From G963422705 sp963422705 (GTDB lineage Bacteria > Poribacteria > WGA-4E > WGA-3G), in NCBI GenBank assembly GCA_963422705.1, contig OY730443.1, positions 682,001 to 746,000 on the forward strand: a DNA stretch of 64,000 nucleotides. Direction: 5' to 3'. The position numbers and the translations under genes were made by a program. Under the pieces are notes generated by a model. The model had not been told where the DNA came from and did not search any database. It was given only the letters and a program-made list of their open reading frames with translations. This document shows, one piece after another, positions 32,580 through 41,902 of this stretch; position 1 is the stretch's first letter; each line of letters starts with the position of its first letter.

Positions 32580-34466
32580 GTGAATAAGGTTCAAAGAAAA
32601 AACTTCCGCATTCGGCCATTCGCAATCCTCCTCATCTGTGTCTTAGTGCCATTGAACTGTTGGTGGGTATCTGCATCAATTATCCGCGGTGGTGGTAGTC
32701 CAACGCAAGTATCCCTCTTTTACAACGCCGTTATCACGATTTTAATTCTCTTGGTTCTTGGGCTGCTTTTTCGGCGTCTGCATCATCATCTCATCTTCAA
32801 CCGTGCCGAATTGCTCGTCATCTACACCTGTATTTCAGTCGGTGCCGGCCTGGCCGGTGTTGATAGATTTCTGGTTTTAATGCCGATTATCGGGCACGCG
32901 CACTGGTTCGCTACCCCAGAAAATGATTGGATAAACCTATTTCATCTGCATATTCCTCAATGGTTAGTAGTCAGCAATAGGCGTGCACTTGAGGGATATT
33001 ATCACGGATTTTCAAGTGTTTATGAACAGCCGAACTTAACTGCATGGTTGCCAGCAATCTTTTGGTGGACGCTCCTTATTGTCGCTGTCCATCTCGTGAT
33101 GCTGTGTCTGAGTCTAATTTTCCGGAAGCAGTGGGTTGAATCAGAGCGTCTGAGTTACCCTATTATCCAACTGCCGTTTGAAATGACTGCCGCTCGGGGG
33201 AGATTTTTCCGTTCCCCGTGGATGTGGTTCGGGCTCGCAATTGGCGTCTCTATTGACATTATCAACGGATTAAACTTTCTATTCCCTGTTGTCCCTAGTC
33301 TTGGGGGAAAGTTGTACGACTTGCGTCGGATTTTCACGGAGCGTCCGTGGAGCGGAATTGGCTGGAGTCCTCTTGGGGTTTTCCCTTTCGGCGTTGGGCT
33401 CTCGTTCTTTATTCCGCTGGATCTTTCCTTTTCCTGTTGGGCATTCTGGTTAATCTGGCGCGCGGAACGCCTATTAGGGGTAATAGCGGGATGGCGAGGG
33501 TTACCACGATTTCCTTATGAAGCGGAGCAGTCCCACGGTGCGTATCTTGGGCTTTGCGTTCTGGCAGTTTGGATGAGCCGTCGTTACTTGACGCAGATTG
33601 CTCGCCAGGTTGTATCGCCGCATCCCGGCGAACCGATATCTCATCGCGTAACACTCCTTGCGCTTTTCGGGGCGGCGACGTTCATCGTCGGATTCTGTCT
33701 TAAAATGGGCATGACGTTTTGGGTGATTGTGCTCTATTTCGTAATTTGGTTCGCGATTGCAATCGCGATTACCCGTCTCCGAGCAGAACTCGGTTCTCCA
33801 GTGCATGATCTTCACTTTATCGGCCCCGATGAAATGTTACCGCGATTATTTGGTATTCGCCGCCTGGGTGCGGTAAACTTAACTGGATTCGCGTATCTCT
33901 ATTGCCTGAATAGGGCGCACCGCTCGCACGCCATGCCTCACCAGCTAGAGGGATTCAAACTCGCCGAAGGAGCGAACATCCCATTACGCCGATTTGCGAT
34001 ACTTATGATACTCGCTTCCGCCTTAGGCGCGCTTGGCTCCTTTTGGGCATATCTGTCCATGTATTACACAGAGGGCGGGGCCTCCGGATTCGGCAGAGAA
34101 TCCTTTAATCGATTAGAAACGTGGCTCACCTACACCGCACCGCCAGATGTGCCTGCCATCGGCTTCGCAACATTCGGATTTGGGTTAACCGTGCTCCTCG
34201 CTGCAATGCGCATGCGTTTTCTGTGGTGGAACCTCCATCCCGTCGGATATGCCATTTCCGGCAGTTGGGCAATCAATCCCATGATAGGCTCCATCTTTAT
34301 CGGATGGCTCCTTAAATGGCTCGTGCTCAAGTACGGTGGAATCCGGTTACACCGAAAGGCGATTCCGTTCTTTCTCGGTATTGTGTTAGGTGAATTTGTA
34401 ATTGGCGCCTTCTGGAGTCTCTTGGCAGTCACGATTGATAAGCCGATGTATCGCTTTCTGTTTTAA
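32580..34466 (+). CDS. DUF6785-type polytopic membrane protein
   Basis: About 628 residues with some 12-14 membrane segments (for example ILLICVLVPLNCWWVSASII, TLLIVAVHLVMLCLSLIFRK, WVIVLYFVIWFAIAIAITRL). The paired features RAELLVIYTC near the N-terminus and RLRAELGSPVHDLHFIGPDE in the second half are characteristic of the DUF6784/DUF6785 proteins, distantly like OPT oligopeptide transporters and common in Poribacteria, Armatimonadota and Planctomycetota. Transport is likely, but the substrate is unknown. GTG 32580 is chosen because GGAAAG is just upstream and an upstream promoter covers the alternative TTG 32526. Confidence 0.88.
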   Translation: MNKVQRKNFRIRPFAILLICVLVPLNCWWVSASIIRGGGSPTQVSLFYNAVITILILLVLGLLFRRLHHHLIFNRAELLVIYTCISVGAGLAGVDRFLVLMPIIGHAHWFATPENDWINLFHLHIPQWLVVSNRRALEGYYHGFSSVYEQPNLTAWLPAIFWWTLLIVAVHLVMLCLSLIFRKQWVESERLSYPIIQLPFEMTAARGRFFRSPWMWFGLAIGVSIDIINGLNFLFPVVPSLGGKLYDLRRIFTERPWSGIGWSPLGVFPFGVGLSFFIPLDLSFSCWAFWLIWRAERLLGVIAGWRGLPRFPYEAEQSHGAYLGLCVLAVWMSRRYLTQIARQVVSPHPGEPISHRVTLLALFGAATFIVGFCLKMGMTFWVIVLYFVIWFAIAIAITRLRAELGSPVHDLHFIGPDEMLPRLFGIRRLGAVNLTGFAYLYCLNRAHRSHAMPHQLEGFKLAEGANIPLRRFAILMILASALGALGSFWAYLSMYYTEGGASGFGRESFNRLETWLTYTAPPDVPAIGFATFGFGLTVLLAAMRMRFLWWNLHPVGYAISGSWAINPMIGSIFIGWLLKWLVLKYGGIRLHRKAIPFFLGIVLGEFVIGAFWSLLAVTIDKPMYRFLF

Positions 34467-34516
34467 CCACAATTCGCCAATTCCTTATGCGATGTTCTTC
34501 CAGCATCCGGCACCAA

Positions 34517-34559
34517 ATGAACCCAAGTTCATGCTGAAGCCTCAGCTCACCACGCTGAG
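34517..34559 (+). terminator. Two adjacent hairpins after the DUF6785 gene
   Basis: ATGAAC/GTTCAT with a CCAA loop (34517-34532) and CTCAGC/GCTGAG with a 7-base loop (34541-34559) follow the gene by about 50 bases. There is no T run, so termination is only suggested. Confidence 0.35.
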
Positions 34560-34620
34560 CACAATCTCCAAACAATTCTAAAATATACGATAAATCGCCC
34601 TAAGTGAACCCAAAATTTCC

Positions 34621-34650
34621 TTTACCATTTTCCTGCTTCTATGGTATACT
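34621..34650 (+). promoter_or_regulatory. Sigma70-type promoter of the endonuclease III-like gene
   Basis: TTTACC (34621-34626) and TATACT (34645-34650) with an 18-base spacer. Transcription would start close to 34657, which makes TTG 34654 unsuitable as a start and favours ATG 34681. Confidence 0.6.
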
Positions 34651-34680
34651 GTATTGAAATTTATTTTTTTATCAAGGCAG

Positions 34681-35343
34681 ATGGAATTAAAACAGAAAGC
34701 AGGAATTGTTTTGGAGGGATTAGAGGCATTACTCGGTGTACCAACTCGCGATGGGACGCAGAATGTCTTGGATAGCCTCATGCTAACCGTGCTATCGCAG
34801 AACACAACAGATATTAATCGCGATAAAGCCTATGCTCAACTCAGGCAACGTTTCCCGACGTGGAAAGATGTACTGAATACCGATATTGAAGAGGTTGAGG
34901 ACGCAATAAAGATTGCCGGACTGGGAAAACAGAAAAGCCGTACTCTGAAAAATTTTCTCGGATGGCTCCAATCAGAATATGGTGAACTGTCGCTAGAATT
35001 TATCCATGACATGGAGACGACAGCGGCTTTAGAATTGCTATGTCGACACAAAGGCATCGGTATCAAAACCGCCTCTGTGACACTCTCTTTCGCATGCGGC
35101 AGGGAGGTTTTTCCTGTCGATACACACATTCTGCGCATTTCCAAACGCCTCGGGCTAATCCCCTCAAATTGTAGTGCAGAGAAAGCACACAAAATCCTAC
35201 CTCCTATTATTCCTGAAGGAAAAGCGTATCCGTTCCATATGAACCTTATCTATTTTGGCAGACAAATTTGTAACGCGCGAAAACCGTTGTGTGAAAAATG
35301 TCCGTTGACAGAACACTGTCTCTATTTTAACGGAGTGCTGTAA
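34681..35343 (+). CDS. Endonuclease III-like HhH-GPD DNA glycosylase with Fe-S cluster
   Basis: About 220 residues. The helix-hairpin-helix and catalytic Lys lie in CRHKGIGIKTASVTLSFACG and the catalytic Asp in FPVDTHILRISKRLGL. Four Cys form the [4Fe-4S] loop CNARKPLCEKCPLTEHC at the C-terminus. The protein should excise oxidised pyrimidines or related lesions in base excision repair. The early SQNTTDINRDKAY segment is typical of the Nth branch. ATG 34681 is preceded by AAGG; the earlier TTG 34654 overlaps the likely transcription start. Confidence 0.92.
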   Translation: MELKQKAGIVLEGLEALLGVPTRDGTQNVLDSLMLTVLSQNTTDINRDKAYAQLRQRFPTWKDVLNTDIEEVEDAIKIAGLGKQKSRTLKNFLGWLQSEYGELSLEFIHDMETTAALELLCRHKGIGIKTASVTLSFACGREVFPVDTHILRISKRLGLIPSNCSAEKAHKILPPIIPEGKAYPFHMNLIYFGRQICNARKPLCEKCPLTEHCLYFNGVL

Positions 35344-35365
35344 CATTTTAAACGGAGGAACACAC

Positions 35366-37438
35366 ATGTTCAATTGGAGGGAGTTGTCATGGAAGCATCT
35401 ATTTGTCGCCTTAGTGATATTGCATCTCATCCCAATCTGGATTTTTGCCTATTTTCCTTCTCAAGACGGCGCAAGCCACGTTTACAATGGATTAGTGCTC
35501 ACAGAGTACGCCAAGCACGAAAATTACAAGCTTCGGGACGCATGGAAACTCAATATAACGATTTTTCCGAACTGGTTATCCCATATTTTATTGGCGGCAC
35601 TCCTCTATGTATTTCCTCCCGTCATCGCTGAAAAGGTCTTTCTCAGCATTGCCATAGGGATGATACCGATTGCGTTCTTCTATTTCTTGAATGCAGTTCA
35701 TAAGCGAGCGTTTACATTTGTCTGGCTCGGATTTCCATTCGCCTACAACTACCTGCTGTACATGGGATTTTACAATTTTACGTTGAGTATCACGTGCTTC
35801 TTTTTCAGCTTCGGATTCTGGTGGAAGCATAAAGACGATATGCAGCTAAAACATGTTGGTGTGGTATATGTGTTGTTACTGCTCACCTATCTCTCACATA
35901 TCGCCTCTTATGGGCTCATCGTATTAGGCATCTCTGTCGCAGCGGGTTGCCTCTGGGGCGGTAAGGCATTGGCAGAAACGTGGCGTGTACGGACGAAACC
36001 TCCACGCTCCATATTTCGACAGCTCCTAGTCAACCTCAAGCCCTTTTTCCACTTTATTCTCTATATGTTCCCAATTTATTTTGTCCTGATGGAATACTAT
36101 CTCGACAGCTTAAAAAACCATCTAAAGGGTAACCATAGAGGAATGGAATGGATTTCAGATTATTTCTGGGGTGTCAAATCCATCGTCTATTTTACCGATT
36201 GGCATATCCCCGTCAACTATATCCTTCTTGCCATTTTAGGCGTTGCAATAATTATCTCCATCGGCTACAGAATTCATCGTAGACACTGGGTAAAACAGAA
36301 CGATGTCTTCTTGCTGATTGCTTTCCTGTTCACTTATATGTTCATTAAGGCCCCGTGGAGCTATGGCCCGGGCGGGTGGATTAACGACAGGATTCACCTC
36401 TATATTCTACTCATGTTGGCACCCTGGTTAATTCAGGACATGAGCAAATTCTTTCGATATCCTATTGCTGCAGGGCTCATCGTTTTTACCTTACTCCACT
36501 TCGGTAGAACCGCTTTGGACCACGGGCGTATTTCGCCGGAAATTGAAGAATTGGTGTCGGCAACCGATTTGATAGAACCGCATACAGTCTATGAAATCCG
36601 GTCAGCTGACTGGCGTAAATCTGATGCGTTGGGGAAGATTAAGTACGTCACACCGTTCGTGCATTCCTGTGCTTTCTATGGTGTGTATGCCGATGATGTC
36701 GTCCACCTTGCAAACTACGAATCTGCTTTTGATTACTTCCCGGTAAACCGGAATACTGATAGAGAAAAAATTCCAGTAGATTATGTTGTCGCCTGGTACG
36801 ATACAAAGGCAAGGAAAGAATTGACGACAAGCGGTTATGAAATTATCCACGAGACGAAACACCTTCAGCTCTTCAGAAAAAAGCGGGCACTAGCTCCACG
36901 CCTTGAACTATGGGAGAAGTCAGAAGACGGTAACCTTATCATCCGTTTTGATATGCAGCCTCCCGGGGCCGAAACCGCAGAGAATTTTCACGCAATTGGA
37001 CCCAGTACTGTCTATGAAAGCGGTAAATTTGGATGGGATACAAGCGCACCACATGAAGCCTATCAAGGGCCAGCACATATCCAACCGCTTGAGCGAGATG
37101 CTGTGTGGGGAAAAGAAGATGCTGCCTTCAAACTCAACCTCCCAAATGGGACATATCGCGTAACCAACGTTTTCCAATCAGCAGAGAACGCCACGCATCA
37201 GGTTAATTTGTTGGCAAACGGAAATCCGGTGATTAAAAAACTTACTGTGCCACTTGGCAATGAAGCTGTTGAACACACTTATAACGTGGAAGTAACTGAC
37301 GGTTACCTCACCCAAGTGATTTTTACACCGAAACAACGCATAGGAACTGAAGATGAGTGGAGTAAAAAACACAATTATTGGCTCTGGAATGGCTGTACAG
37401 TTGAGCAAATCGCCGCTTTAGATAAAAACGTGCGTTAG
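35366..37438 (+). CDS. Large polytopic membrane protein, GT-C glycosyltransferase-like
   Basis: A 690-residue protein: about twelve membrane helices in the first ~430 residues and a soluble C-terminal domain of ~250 residues. The first outer loop, IFAYFPSQDGASHVYNGLVL, has an Asp placed as in GT-C lipid-linked sugar transferases, and WINDRIHLYILLMLAPWL lies near the last helices. The C-terminal domain contains a beta-rich part (NGTYRVTNVFQSAENATHQV, VNLLANGNPVIKKL) that looks carbohydrate-binding. I cannot name the exact family. It starts 23 bases after the glycosylase stop with GGAGG before the ATG. Confidence 0.75.
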   Translation: MFNWRELSWKHLFVALVILHLIPIWIFAYFPSQDGASHVYNGLVLTEYAKHENYKLRDAWKLNITIFPNWLSHILLAALLYVFPPVIAEKVFLSIAIGMIPIAFFYFLNAVHKRAFTFVWLGFPFAYNYLLYMGFYNFTLSITCFFFSFGFWWKHKDDMQLKHVGVVYVLLLLTYLSHIASYGLIVLGISVAAGCLWGGKALAETWRVRTKPPRSIFRQLLVNLKPFFHFILYMFPIYFVLMEYYLDSLKNHLKGNHRGMEWISDYFWGVKSIVYFTDWHIPVNYILLAILGVAIIISIGYRIHRRHWVKQNDVFLLIAFLFTYMFIKAPWSYGPGGWINDRIHLYILLMLAPWLIQDMSKFFRYPIAAGLIVFTLLHFGRTALDHGRISPEIEELVSATDLIEPHTVYEIRSADWRKSDALGKIKYVTPFVHSCAFYGVYADDVVHLANYESAFDYFPVNRNTDREKIPVDYVVAWYDTKARKELTTSGYEIIHETKHLQLFRKKRALAPRLELWEKSEDGNLIIRFDMQPPGAETAENFHAIGPSTVYESGKFGWDTSAPHEAYQGPAHIQPLERDAVWGKEDAAFKLNLPNGTYRVTNVFQSAENATHQVNLLANGNPVIKKLTVPLGNEAVEHTYNVEVTDGYLTQVIFTPKQRIGTEDEWSKKHNYWLWNGCTVEQIAALDKNVR

Positions 37439-37495
37439 ATATTGCACATGATTCTCTATCGGCAAACGCCTAAAATCCACCGAACACAACACGGT

Positions 37496-37536
37496 GAATA
37501 TTAAAATTCGCAATCTGGCGAATATTGAAATTCGCA
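37496..37536 (+). repeat. Tandem 17-bp repeats upstream of the ATP sulfurylase gene
   Basis: Two copies of GAATATTRAAATTCGCA (37496-37512 and 37520-37536) differ at one base and repeat with a 24-base period. Together they also form ATTCGC/GCGAAT inverted arms, so the middle arm has two partners. They end 20 bases before ATG 37556 and could be an operator or a leader RNA switch for the sulfur gene. Confidence 0.6.
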
Positions 37537-37555
37537 TATCCAAAAGGAGAATTTA

Positions 37556-38770
37556 ATGATAAAACCACACGGTGCCGAAACCTTAAATCCCCTGTATATC
37601 GGGGACGATGTACAACGTAACGAACTGGCAAAAGAAGCAGAGCACCTGCCATCCGTTCTCATTTCTTCAGGGGCTGCAGCCGCTGCAGTCATGCTAGCAT
37701 CCGGCTATTTCACACCACTCACGGGCTACATGAGTATTGCTGAAGCGACAAGCGTCGCCGCAGATATGAGACTCCCGAACGGAATTTTCTGGCCCATTCC
37801 GGTGCTGAACATCGTCACAACCGAACAACTTGCGCGCTTACAAAGCGCATCTACGGAGGTGGGAGAGGGAGGGCGAATTGCGCTTCTTGACCCAAATGTT
37901 GAAGGCAATCCCCCCCTCGCGGTTATGAAGGTTTCGGCAATTGAGAGGCTCTCAGCAGAACAGAAGCAATTTCTCATCGAAAAAACCTTTGGTACATCAG
38001 ATTCCGCCCACCCCGGCGTCCCCGCTTATGCCAATGTTGGAGATAATGTCCTGTCCGGCCCGATTCAAGTGCTGAATTATTCCTATTTCCGTTCTGATTT
38101 TCCAGATACGTTCCGGAGCGCCGTAGAGATTCGCGAAGACATTGCAGCGCGCGGTTGGAACAAAGTGGTTGCTTTCCAAACGCGCAATCCAATGCACCGT
38201 GCGCACGAAGAACTTTGCAAAATCGCGCAACGAGAAGTCAACGCAGATGGCATATTAATCCACATGCTACTCGGTAAACTCAAGCCTGGCGATGTCCCCG
38301 CCGCCGTTCGCGATGCTGCCATCCGCACAATGGTGAAACACTATTTTCCAGAAAATACCGTCTCTATTACCGGTTACGGCTTTGATATGCTTTACGCCGG
38401 CCCTCGCGAAGCACTCCTTCATGCGCTCTTTCGTCAGAACTGTGGTTGCACACATTTCATCGTAGGACGGGACCACGCCGGCGCGGGGGATTACTATGCT
38501 CCCTTTGATGCTCAACACATTTTCAATGAAATCTCCGAAGATGCCTTGCAGATTGAAATCTTCCGGGGTGACTTCACGGTGTGGTGCAACAAGTGCAATG
38601 AAATCGTCATGATGCGCGACTGCCCGCACAATGGCGATGATTATTTCTCCATCTCCGGCACCAAACAACGTGAACTGCTCGCCGCAAGCCAACCCCTACC
38701 ATCTGAAATCGCGAGGCCCGAAGTCGCCGAGATTCTGATGCAGTACTACCAATCTGAAGCGAATATATAA
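37556..38770 (+). CDS. sat: Sulfate adenylyltransferase (ATP sulfurylase)
   Basis: A 404-residue homo-oligomeric ATP sulfurylase that makes adenosine phosphosulfate from ATP and sulfate. Motifs: FTPLTGYMSIAEA, the QTRNPMHRAHEELCKIA nucleotide loop with the HxxH-type histidines, VGRDHAGAGDYYAPFDAQ and ISGTKQRELLA. It is the single-subunit Sat type, without an APS kinase domain. No APS reductase, CysC or dissimilatory genes lie near it, so assimilatory or dissimilatory use is open. AAAAGGAG precedes ATG 37556, and repeats lie upstream. Confidence 0.95.
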   Translation: MIKPHGAETLNPLYIGDDVQRNELAKEAEHLPSVLISSGAAAAAVMLASGYFTPLTGYMSIAEATSVAADMRLPNGIFWPIPVLNIVTTEQLARLQSASTEVGEGGRIALLDPNVEGNPPLAVMKVSAIERLSAEQKQFLIEKTFGTSDSAHPGVPAYANVGDNVLSGPIQVLNYSYFRSDFPDTFRSAVEIREDIAARGWNKVVAFQTRNPMHRAHEELCKIAQREVNADGILIHMLLGKLKPGDVPAAVRDAAIRTMVKHYFPENTVSITGYGFDMLYAGPREALLHALFRQNCGCTHFIVGRDHAGAGDYYAPFDAQHIFNEISEDALQIEIFRGDFTVWCNKCNEIVMMRDCPHNGDDYFSISGTKQRELLAASQPLPSEIARPEVAEILMQYYQSEANI

Positions 38771-38783
38771 GTAAATTACCAGA

Positions 38784-38822
38784 AGGCGGGATTCTCTTGT
38801 CCCGCCTGTGATATCATATCAC
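38784..38822 (+). terminator. Hairpin pair after sat
   Basis: A perfect 8-bp stem AGGCGGGA/TCCCGCCT with an 8-base loop (38784-38807) begins 14 bases after the sat stop and is followed at once by the near-perfect palindrome GTGATATCATATCAC (38808-38822). The GC-rich stem is terminator-like, although no T run follows. Confidence 0.5.
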
Positions 38823-38883
38823 TGTCCCAACACGTGAAAAAACATATCATCGGAGACACTCACGCAAAGGGGACTATAACGTA

Positions 38884-40107
38884 ATGAAAGCCATCCGATA
38901 TAGCAAAAGCATCCTACGTTATCTCGTCATGCGCTACCTTGGTAAACGGTGGCGCGGCCTTTATACGTCCTCATTCTCTAGCACGCGCCTCGTTGAAATT
39001 CCGGAACCACCGTTGCCAACACCAGAATGGGTAAAGATAAAAACCCGACTCAGTGGCATCTGTGGCTCCGATTTGGCGACGATTACCGCAAAAGGGAGTC
39101 CCTATTTCTCACCATTCACCTCTTCCCCTTTTGTACTTGGGCACGAAATCGTTGGGGAAATTGACGAAGTCGGTTCCGCCGTCAAAGATATGCCCATCGG
39201 AACAAGGGTGGTAATTGAGCCAGCGCTGTCATGTCAGGTGAGAGAAATTTTGCCGCCATGCTATCAATGCCAAAATTCGAATTTCTCTAATTGTGAAAAC
39301 ATTACAAAAGGAAGTATTACTGCGGGCGTTCAAACCGGATACTGTCGCGACACCGGTGGCGGATGGAGCCAATACCTCGTCGCACATCAGTCACAACTTC
39401 ACCCTGTTCCGGATGATATTTCAGATGAAGTTGTCGTGCTACTCGAACCATTTGCTTGTGCGCTACATGGCGTTCTGCAGACAGAATTCAAACCGACAGA
39501 CGATATCTGTGTAATCGGCGGTGGCAGCATCGGTTTGCTCACCGTCGCCGCAATCCGCATGCTTGGACATCAAAACCGTATCATCATCTTCGCCAAATAT
39601 CCGCACCAGCAGCAATTTGCTCGTGAACTCGGGGCTGATGAGGTAATATCTCCAGATAAGGAACGTTATACTGAGTTTTGCCGGCTAACAGGCGCAGAAG
39701 CATACCAGCCCGAATTAGGACAAAAAGTGCTATTGGGGGGTGTAGATGTTACGTTTGATTGCATCGGTTCCAGTGTCACTATAGACGATGCGCTGCGTTT
39801 CACCCGTGCCGGCGGACAGGTACTTCTACTGGGAATGCCAGGAATCCCGAAAAATATTGATTGGAATTCGGTATGGTATAAGCAGTTAAAAGTCCAAGGT
39901 GCCTATACTTATGGCATTGAAAATTATAAGGATGAACAGCTGCATACCTTCGTAATCGGTATGCAGCTACTACAACAAAGCGGAACACAATTGCGCCCGC
40001 TGGTTGGAGCCCTCTTTTCACTGCAGGCGTACAAGCACGCAATCCATACAGCGCTCAATACGGGTACATTCGCTGCGGTAAAAACCGTTTTTGACCTGCG
40101 CCATTAA
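38884..40107 (+). CDS. Zinc-dependent medium-chain alcohol dehydrogenase
   Basis: A 407-residue MDR-family enzyme. The catalytic zinc residues lie in SGICGSDLATI and FVLGHEIVGEI, with a structural zinc region CQVREILPPCYQCQNSNFSNC and the NAD fold ICVIGGGSIGLLTVAAI. The N-terminal ~40 residues (SKSILRYLVMRYLGKRWRGL) are basic and unlike the core family, so they may be an extension. Substrate unknown. AAGGGG before ATG 38884 supports the start. The 3' end carries one copy of a 14-bp repeat found again before the methyltransferase gene. Confidence 0.87.
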   Translation: MKAIRYSKSILRYLVMRYLGKRWRGLYTSSFSSTRLVEIPEPPLPTPEWVKIKTRLSGICGSDLATITAKGSPYFSPFTSSPFVLGHEIVGEIDEVGSAVKDMPIGTRVVIEPALSCQVREILPPCYQCQNSNFSNCENITKGSITAGVQTGYCRDTGGGWSQYLVAHQSQLHPVPDDISDEVVVLLEPFACALHGVLQTEFKPTDDICVIGGGSIGLLTVAAIRMLGHQNRIIIFAKYPHQQQFARELGADEVISPDKERYTEFCRLTGAEAYQPELGQKVLLGGVDVTFDCIGSSVTIDDALRFTRAGGQVLLLGMPGIPKNIDWNSVWYKQLKVQGAYTYGIENYKDEQLHTFVIGMQLLQQSGTQLRPLVGALFSLQAYKHAIHTALNTGTFAAVKTVFDLRH

Positions 40108-40134
40108 TTCTGTTTCTGGCAAAACCGTTTTTGA
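40081..40134 (+). repeat. 14-bp direct repeat around the dehydrogenase/methyltransferase junction
   Basis: AAAACCGTTTTTGA occurs at 40081-40094, inside the last codons of the dehydrogenase, and again at 40121-40134, just before the methyltransferase start. Exact copies 40 bases apart could mark a past insertion or duplication event at the gene's 3' end. Confidence 0.8.
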
Positions 40135-40147
40135 GAGAAGATTTGTC

Positions 40148-41737
40148 ATGTTAACAATTCCTGAACGCAATAGCCTCCACTACGGAGACAATCTGGAGAT
40201 TATGCGCCACTGGCAAGATGGTTGGGTGGACATCATATACGCCGATGCGCCCTTCAATTCCAAACAGAAATTCAACCAACTTTATGCAATTGAAGCGGCA
40301 AATAAGCAGATACGTTCCGCTTCGCTTAAAGCATTTGATGATACGTGGCAGTGGCACCCTGATGCACAAGCTCGAATTAATGAACTCACCGGCATGATAG
40401 TATCGCCGATTCATAACGTCATAACAGGGCTGCACCAGGTTCTTGGCGACTGTGGGATGATGGCTTATATCAGTTACATGGCAATCCGCCTCGTTGAGAT
40501 GAAACGACTCCTCAAGCCTACAGGTAGTATCTATCTACACTGTGATGATACCGCTAGCCACTACCTTAAAATCATTATGGACGCGATTTTTGGTTCAGAC
40601 AACTTCCGCAACGAAATCGTTTGGAAACGCCGATTAGACACACATAATCTCGCCCGGGCTCACATGGGCAGGAACCACGATATCATTTTCTTTTACAGTA
40701 TCTCTAAAAAAACGGAATATCGCATTCAATACCTGCCTTATGATACCGCGTACGTTGAATCACATTACAAACATAAAGACGCAAGAGGATTATATCGGCT
40801 GCTTCCGTGTACCAACGAGTCAGGCGGAAATAAGTCTTATTCATTTAGAGGCATCACACGCGCGTGGCGGTTCAGTGAGCAGAACATGAAAGACATGTAT
40901 AAATCCAAACAACTTGTACAACTTCGAGAAGGCGGGCCGTATTATTACAAGAAGTACTTGAGTGAAGCCAAAGGTGTTCCATTACAGGATATTTGGACAG
41001 ATATTGCACCGGTTCGGGGAAAGTCAAGCCTCGGATACAATACGCAGAAACCGATAGCACTTCTTGAACGCATCATCAGTGCGTCATCTCAGAAAGGCGA
41101 TATTGTCCTTGACCCGTTTTGCGGATGTGGAACAACCGTTGTGGCCGCTGATAAACTTAACCGAGACTGGATTGGCATTGACATCAATCCTTCCGCGCTA
41201 GATGTTATCAAGAACCAACGGTTTCCGGGCAGAAATATCCCAACTTACGGGACTCCTGCAGACGTTAACAGTGCATACCGTCTTGCTAAAGAGAACCGGC
41301 GGCACTTCGAGATATGGGCAATCAATCTTATTCCCGGGCTCGCTCCTAACGAGAGCGGTGGCGCAGACGGTGGTATCGATGGGTTTGGCAATACGGTTGA
41401 AACCCCAGACGATAATTACGGCAAAGTTGTTCTTGCCCAGGTAAAAAGTGGGAAGTTTTTACTCAGTCAGCTTCGGGATTTCCTGTATACTGTCCATCGT
41501 GAAAATGCTGTGATGGGGATTTATATCACGCTGGAAACAATCTCCTCCAAAGCAGCACTGAACGAAGCCATGAGACTCGGCAGTGTGCAGATTGGGAATA
41601 ATATCTTTCCACGAATTCAATTCTATTCCGTTGAAAACCGATTTGCGGAGAAAACGCGCAATGCCCTAAGAATGCCTGATATGATAAATCCCTATACTGG
41701 AAAACCATTAATGCCAGCCTTACCATTTCGTTTTTAG
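40148..41737 (+). CDS. DNA N6/N4 methyltransferase fused to a restriction endonuclease-like domain
   Basis: 529 residues from ATG 40148 (GAGAGAAG upstream). The N-terminal part is a beta-class amino-methyltransferase: motif IV reads DIIYADAPFNSKQKFN (about residues 28-41, DAPF instead of the usual DPPF/Y), then a target-recognition segment, then NTQKPIALLERIISAS and motif I IVLDPFCGCGTTVVAA (about residue 320). The last ~140 residues carry GGADGGIDGFGN and VVLAQVKSGKFLLSQLRDF, an Mrr-like PD-(D/E)XK arrangement with a QxK catalytic pair. One protein may thus methylate and cut DNA. ATG 40148 is better than 40091, which overlaps the previous gene. Confidence 0.9.
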   Translation: MLTIPERNSLHYGDNLEIMRHWQDGWVDIIYADAPFNSKQKFNQLYAIEAANKQIRSASLKAFDDTWQWHPDAQARINELTGMIVSPIHNVITGLHQVLGDCGMMAYISYMAIRLVEMKRLLKPTGSIYLHCDDTASHYLKIIMDAIFGSDNFRNEIVWKRRLDTHNLARAHMGRNHDIIFFYSISKKTEYRIQYLPYDTAYVESHYKHKDARGLYRLLPCTNESGGNKSYSFRGITRAWRFSEQNMKDMYKSKQLVQLREGGPYYYKKYLSEAKGVPLQDIWTDIAPVRGKSSLGYNTQKPIALLERIISASSQKGDIVLDPFCGCGTTVVAADKLNRDWIGIDINPSALDVIKNQRFPGRNIPTYGTPADVNSAYRLAKENRRHFEIWAINLIPGLAPNESGGADGGIDGFGNTVETPDDNYGKVVLAQVKSGKFLLSQLRDFLYTVHRENAVMGIYITLETISSKAALNEAMRLGSVQIGNNIFPRIQFYSVENRFAEKTRNALRMPDMINPYTGKPLMPALPFRF

Positions 41738-41821
41738 GAACGATTTAGATTCAGCACCACCCTCAATAAATCCTGATTCAGACAATTGAGCAATTGCAGC
41801 ATGCAGATGGATTCACTTTTC

Positions 41822-41850
41822 TTGACGATTTTTAGCCAATTTGTTATGCT
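41822..41850 (+). promoter_or_regulatory. Sigma70-type promoter of the DUF362 gene
   Basis: TTGACG (41822-41827) and TATGCT (41845-41850) with a 17-base spacer, about 50 bases before ATG 41903, which has GAAGGAG. Confidence 0.6.
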
Positions 41851-41902
41851 TACAATGAAAAAGAGAGGTACTTCTAGAAAACCGCAATCGAAGGAGTAAC
41901 AA

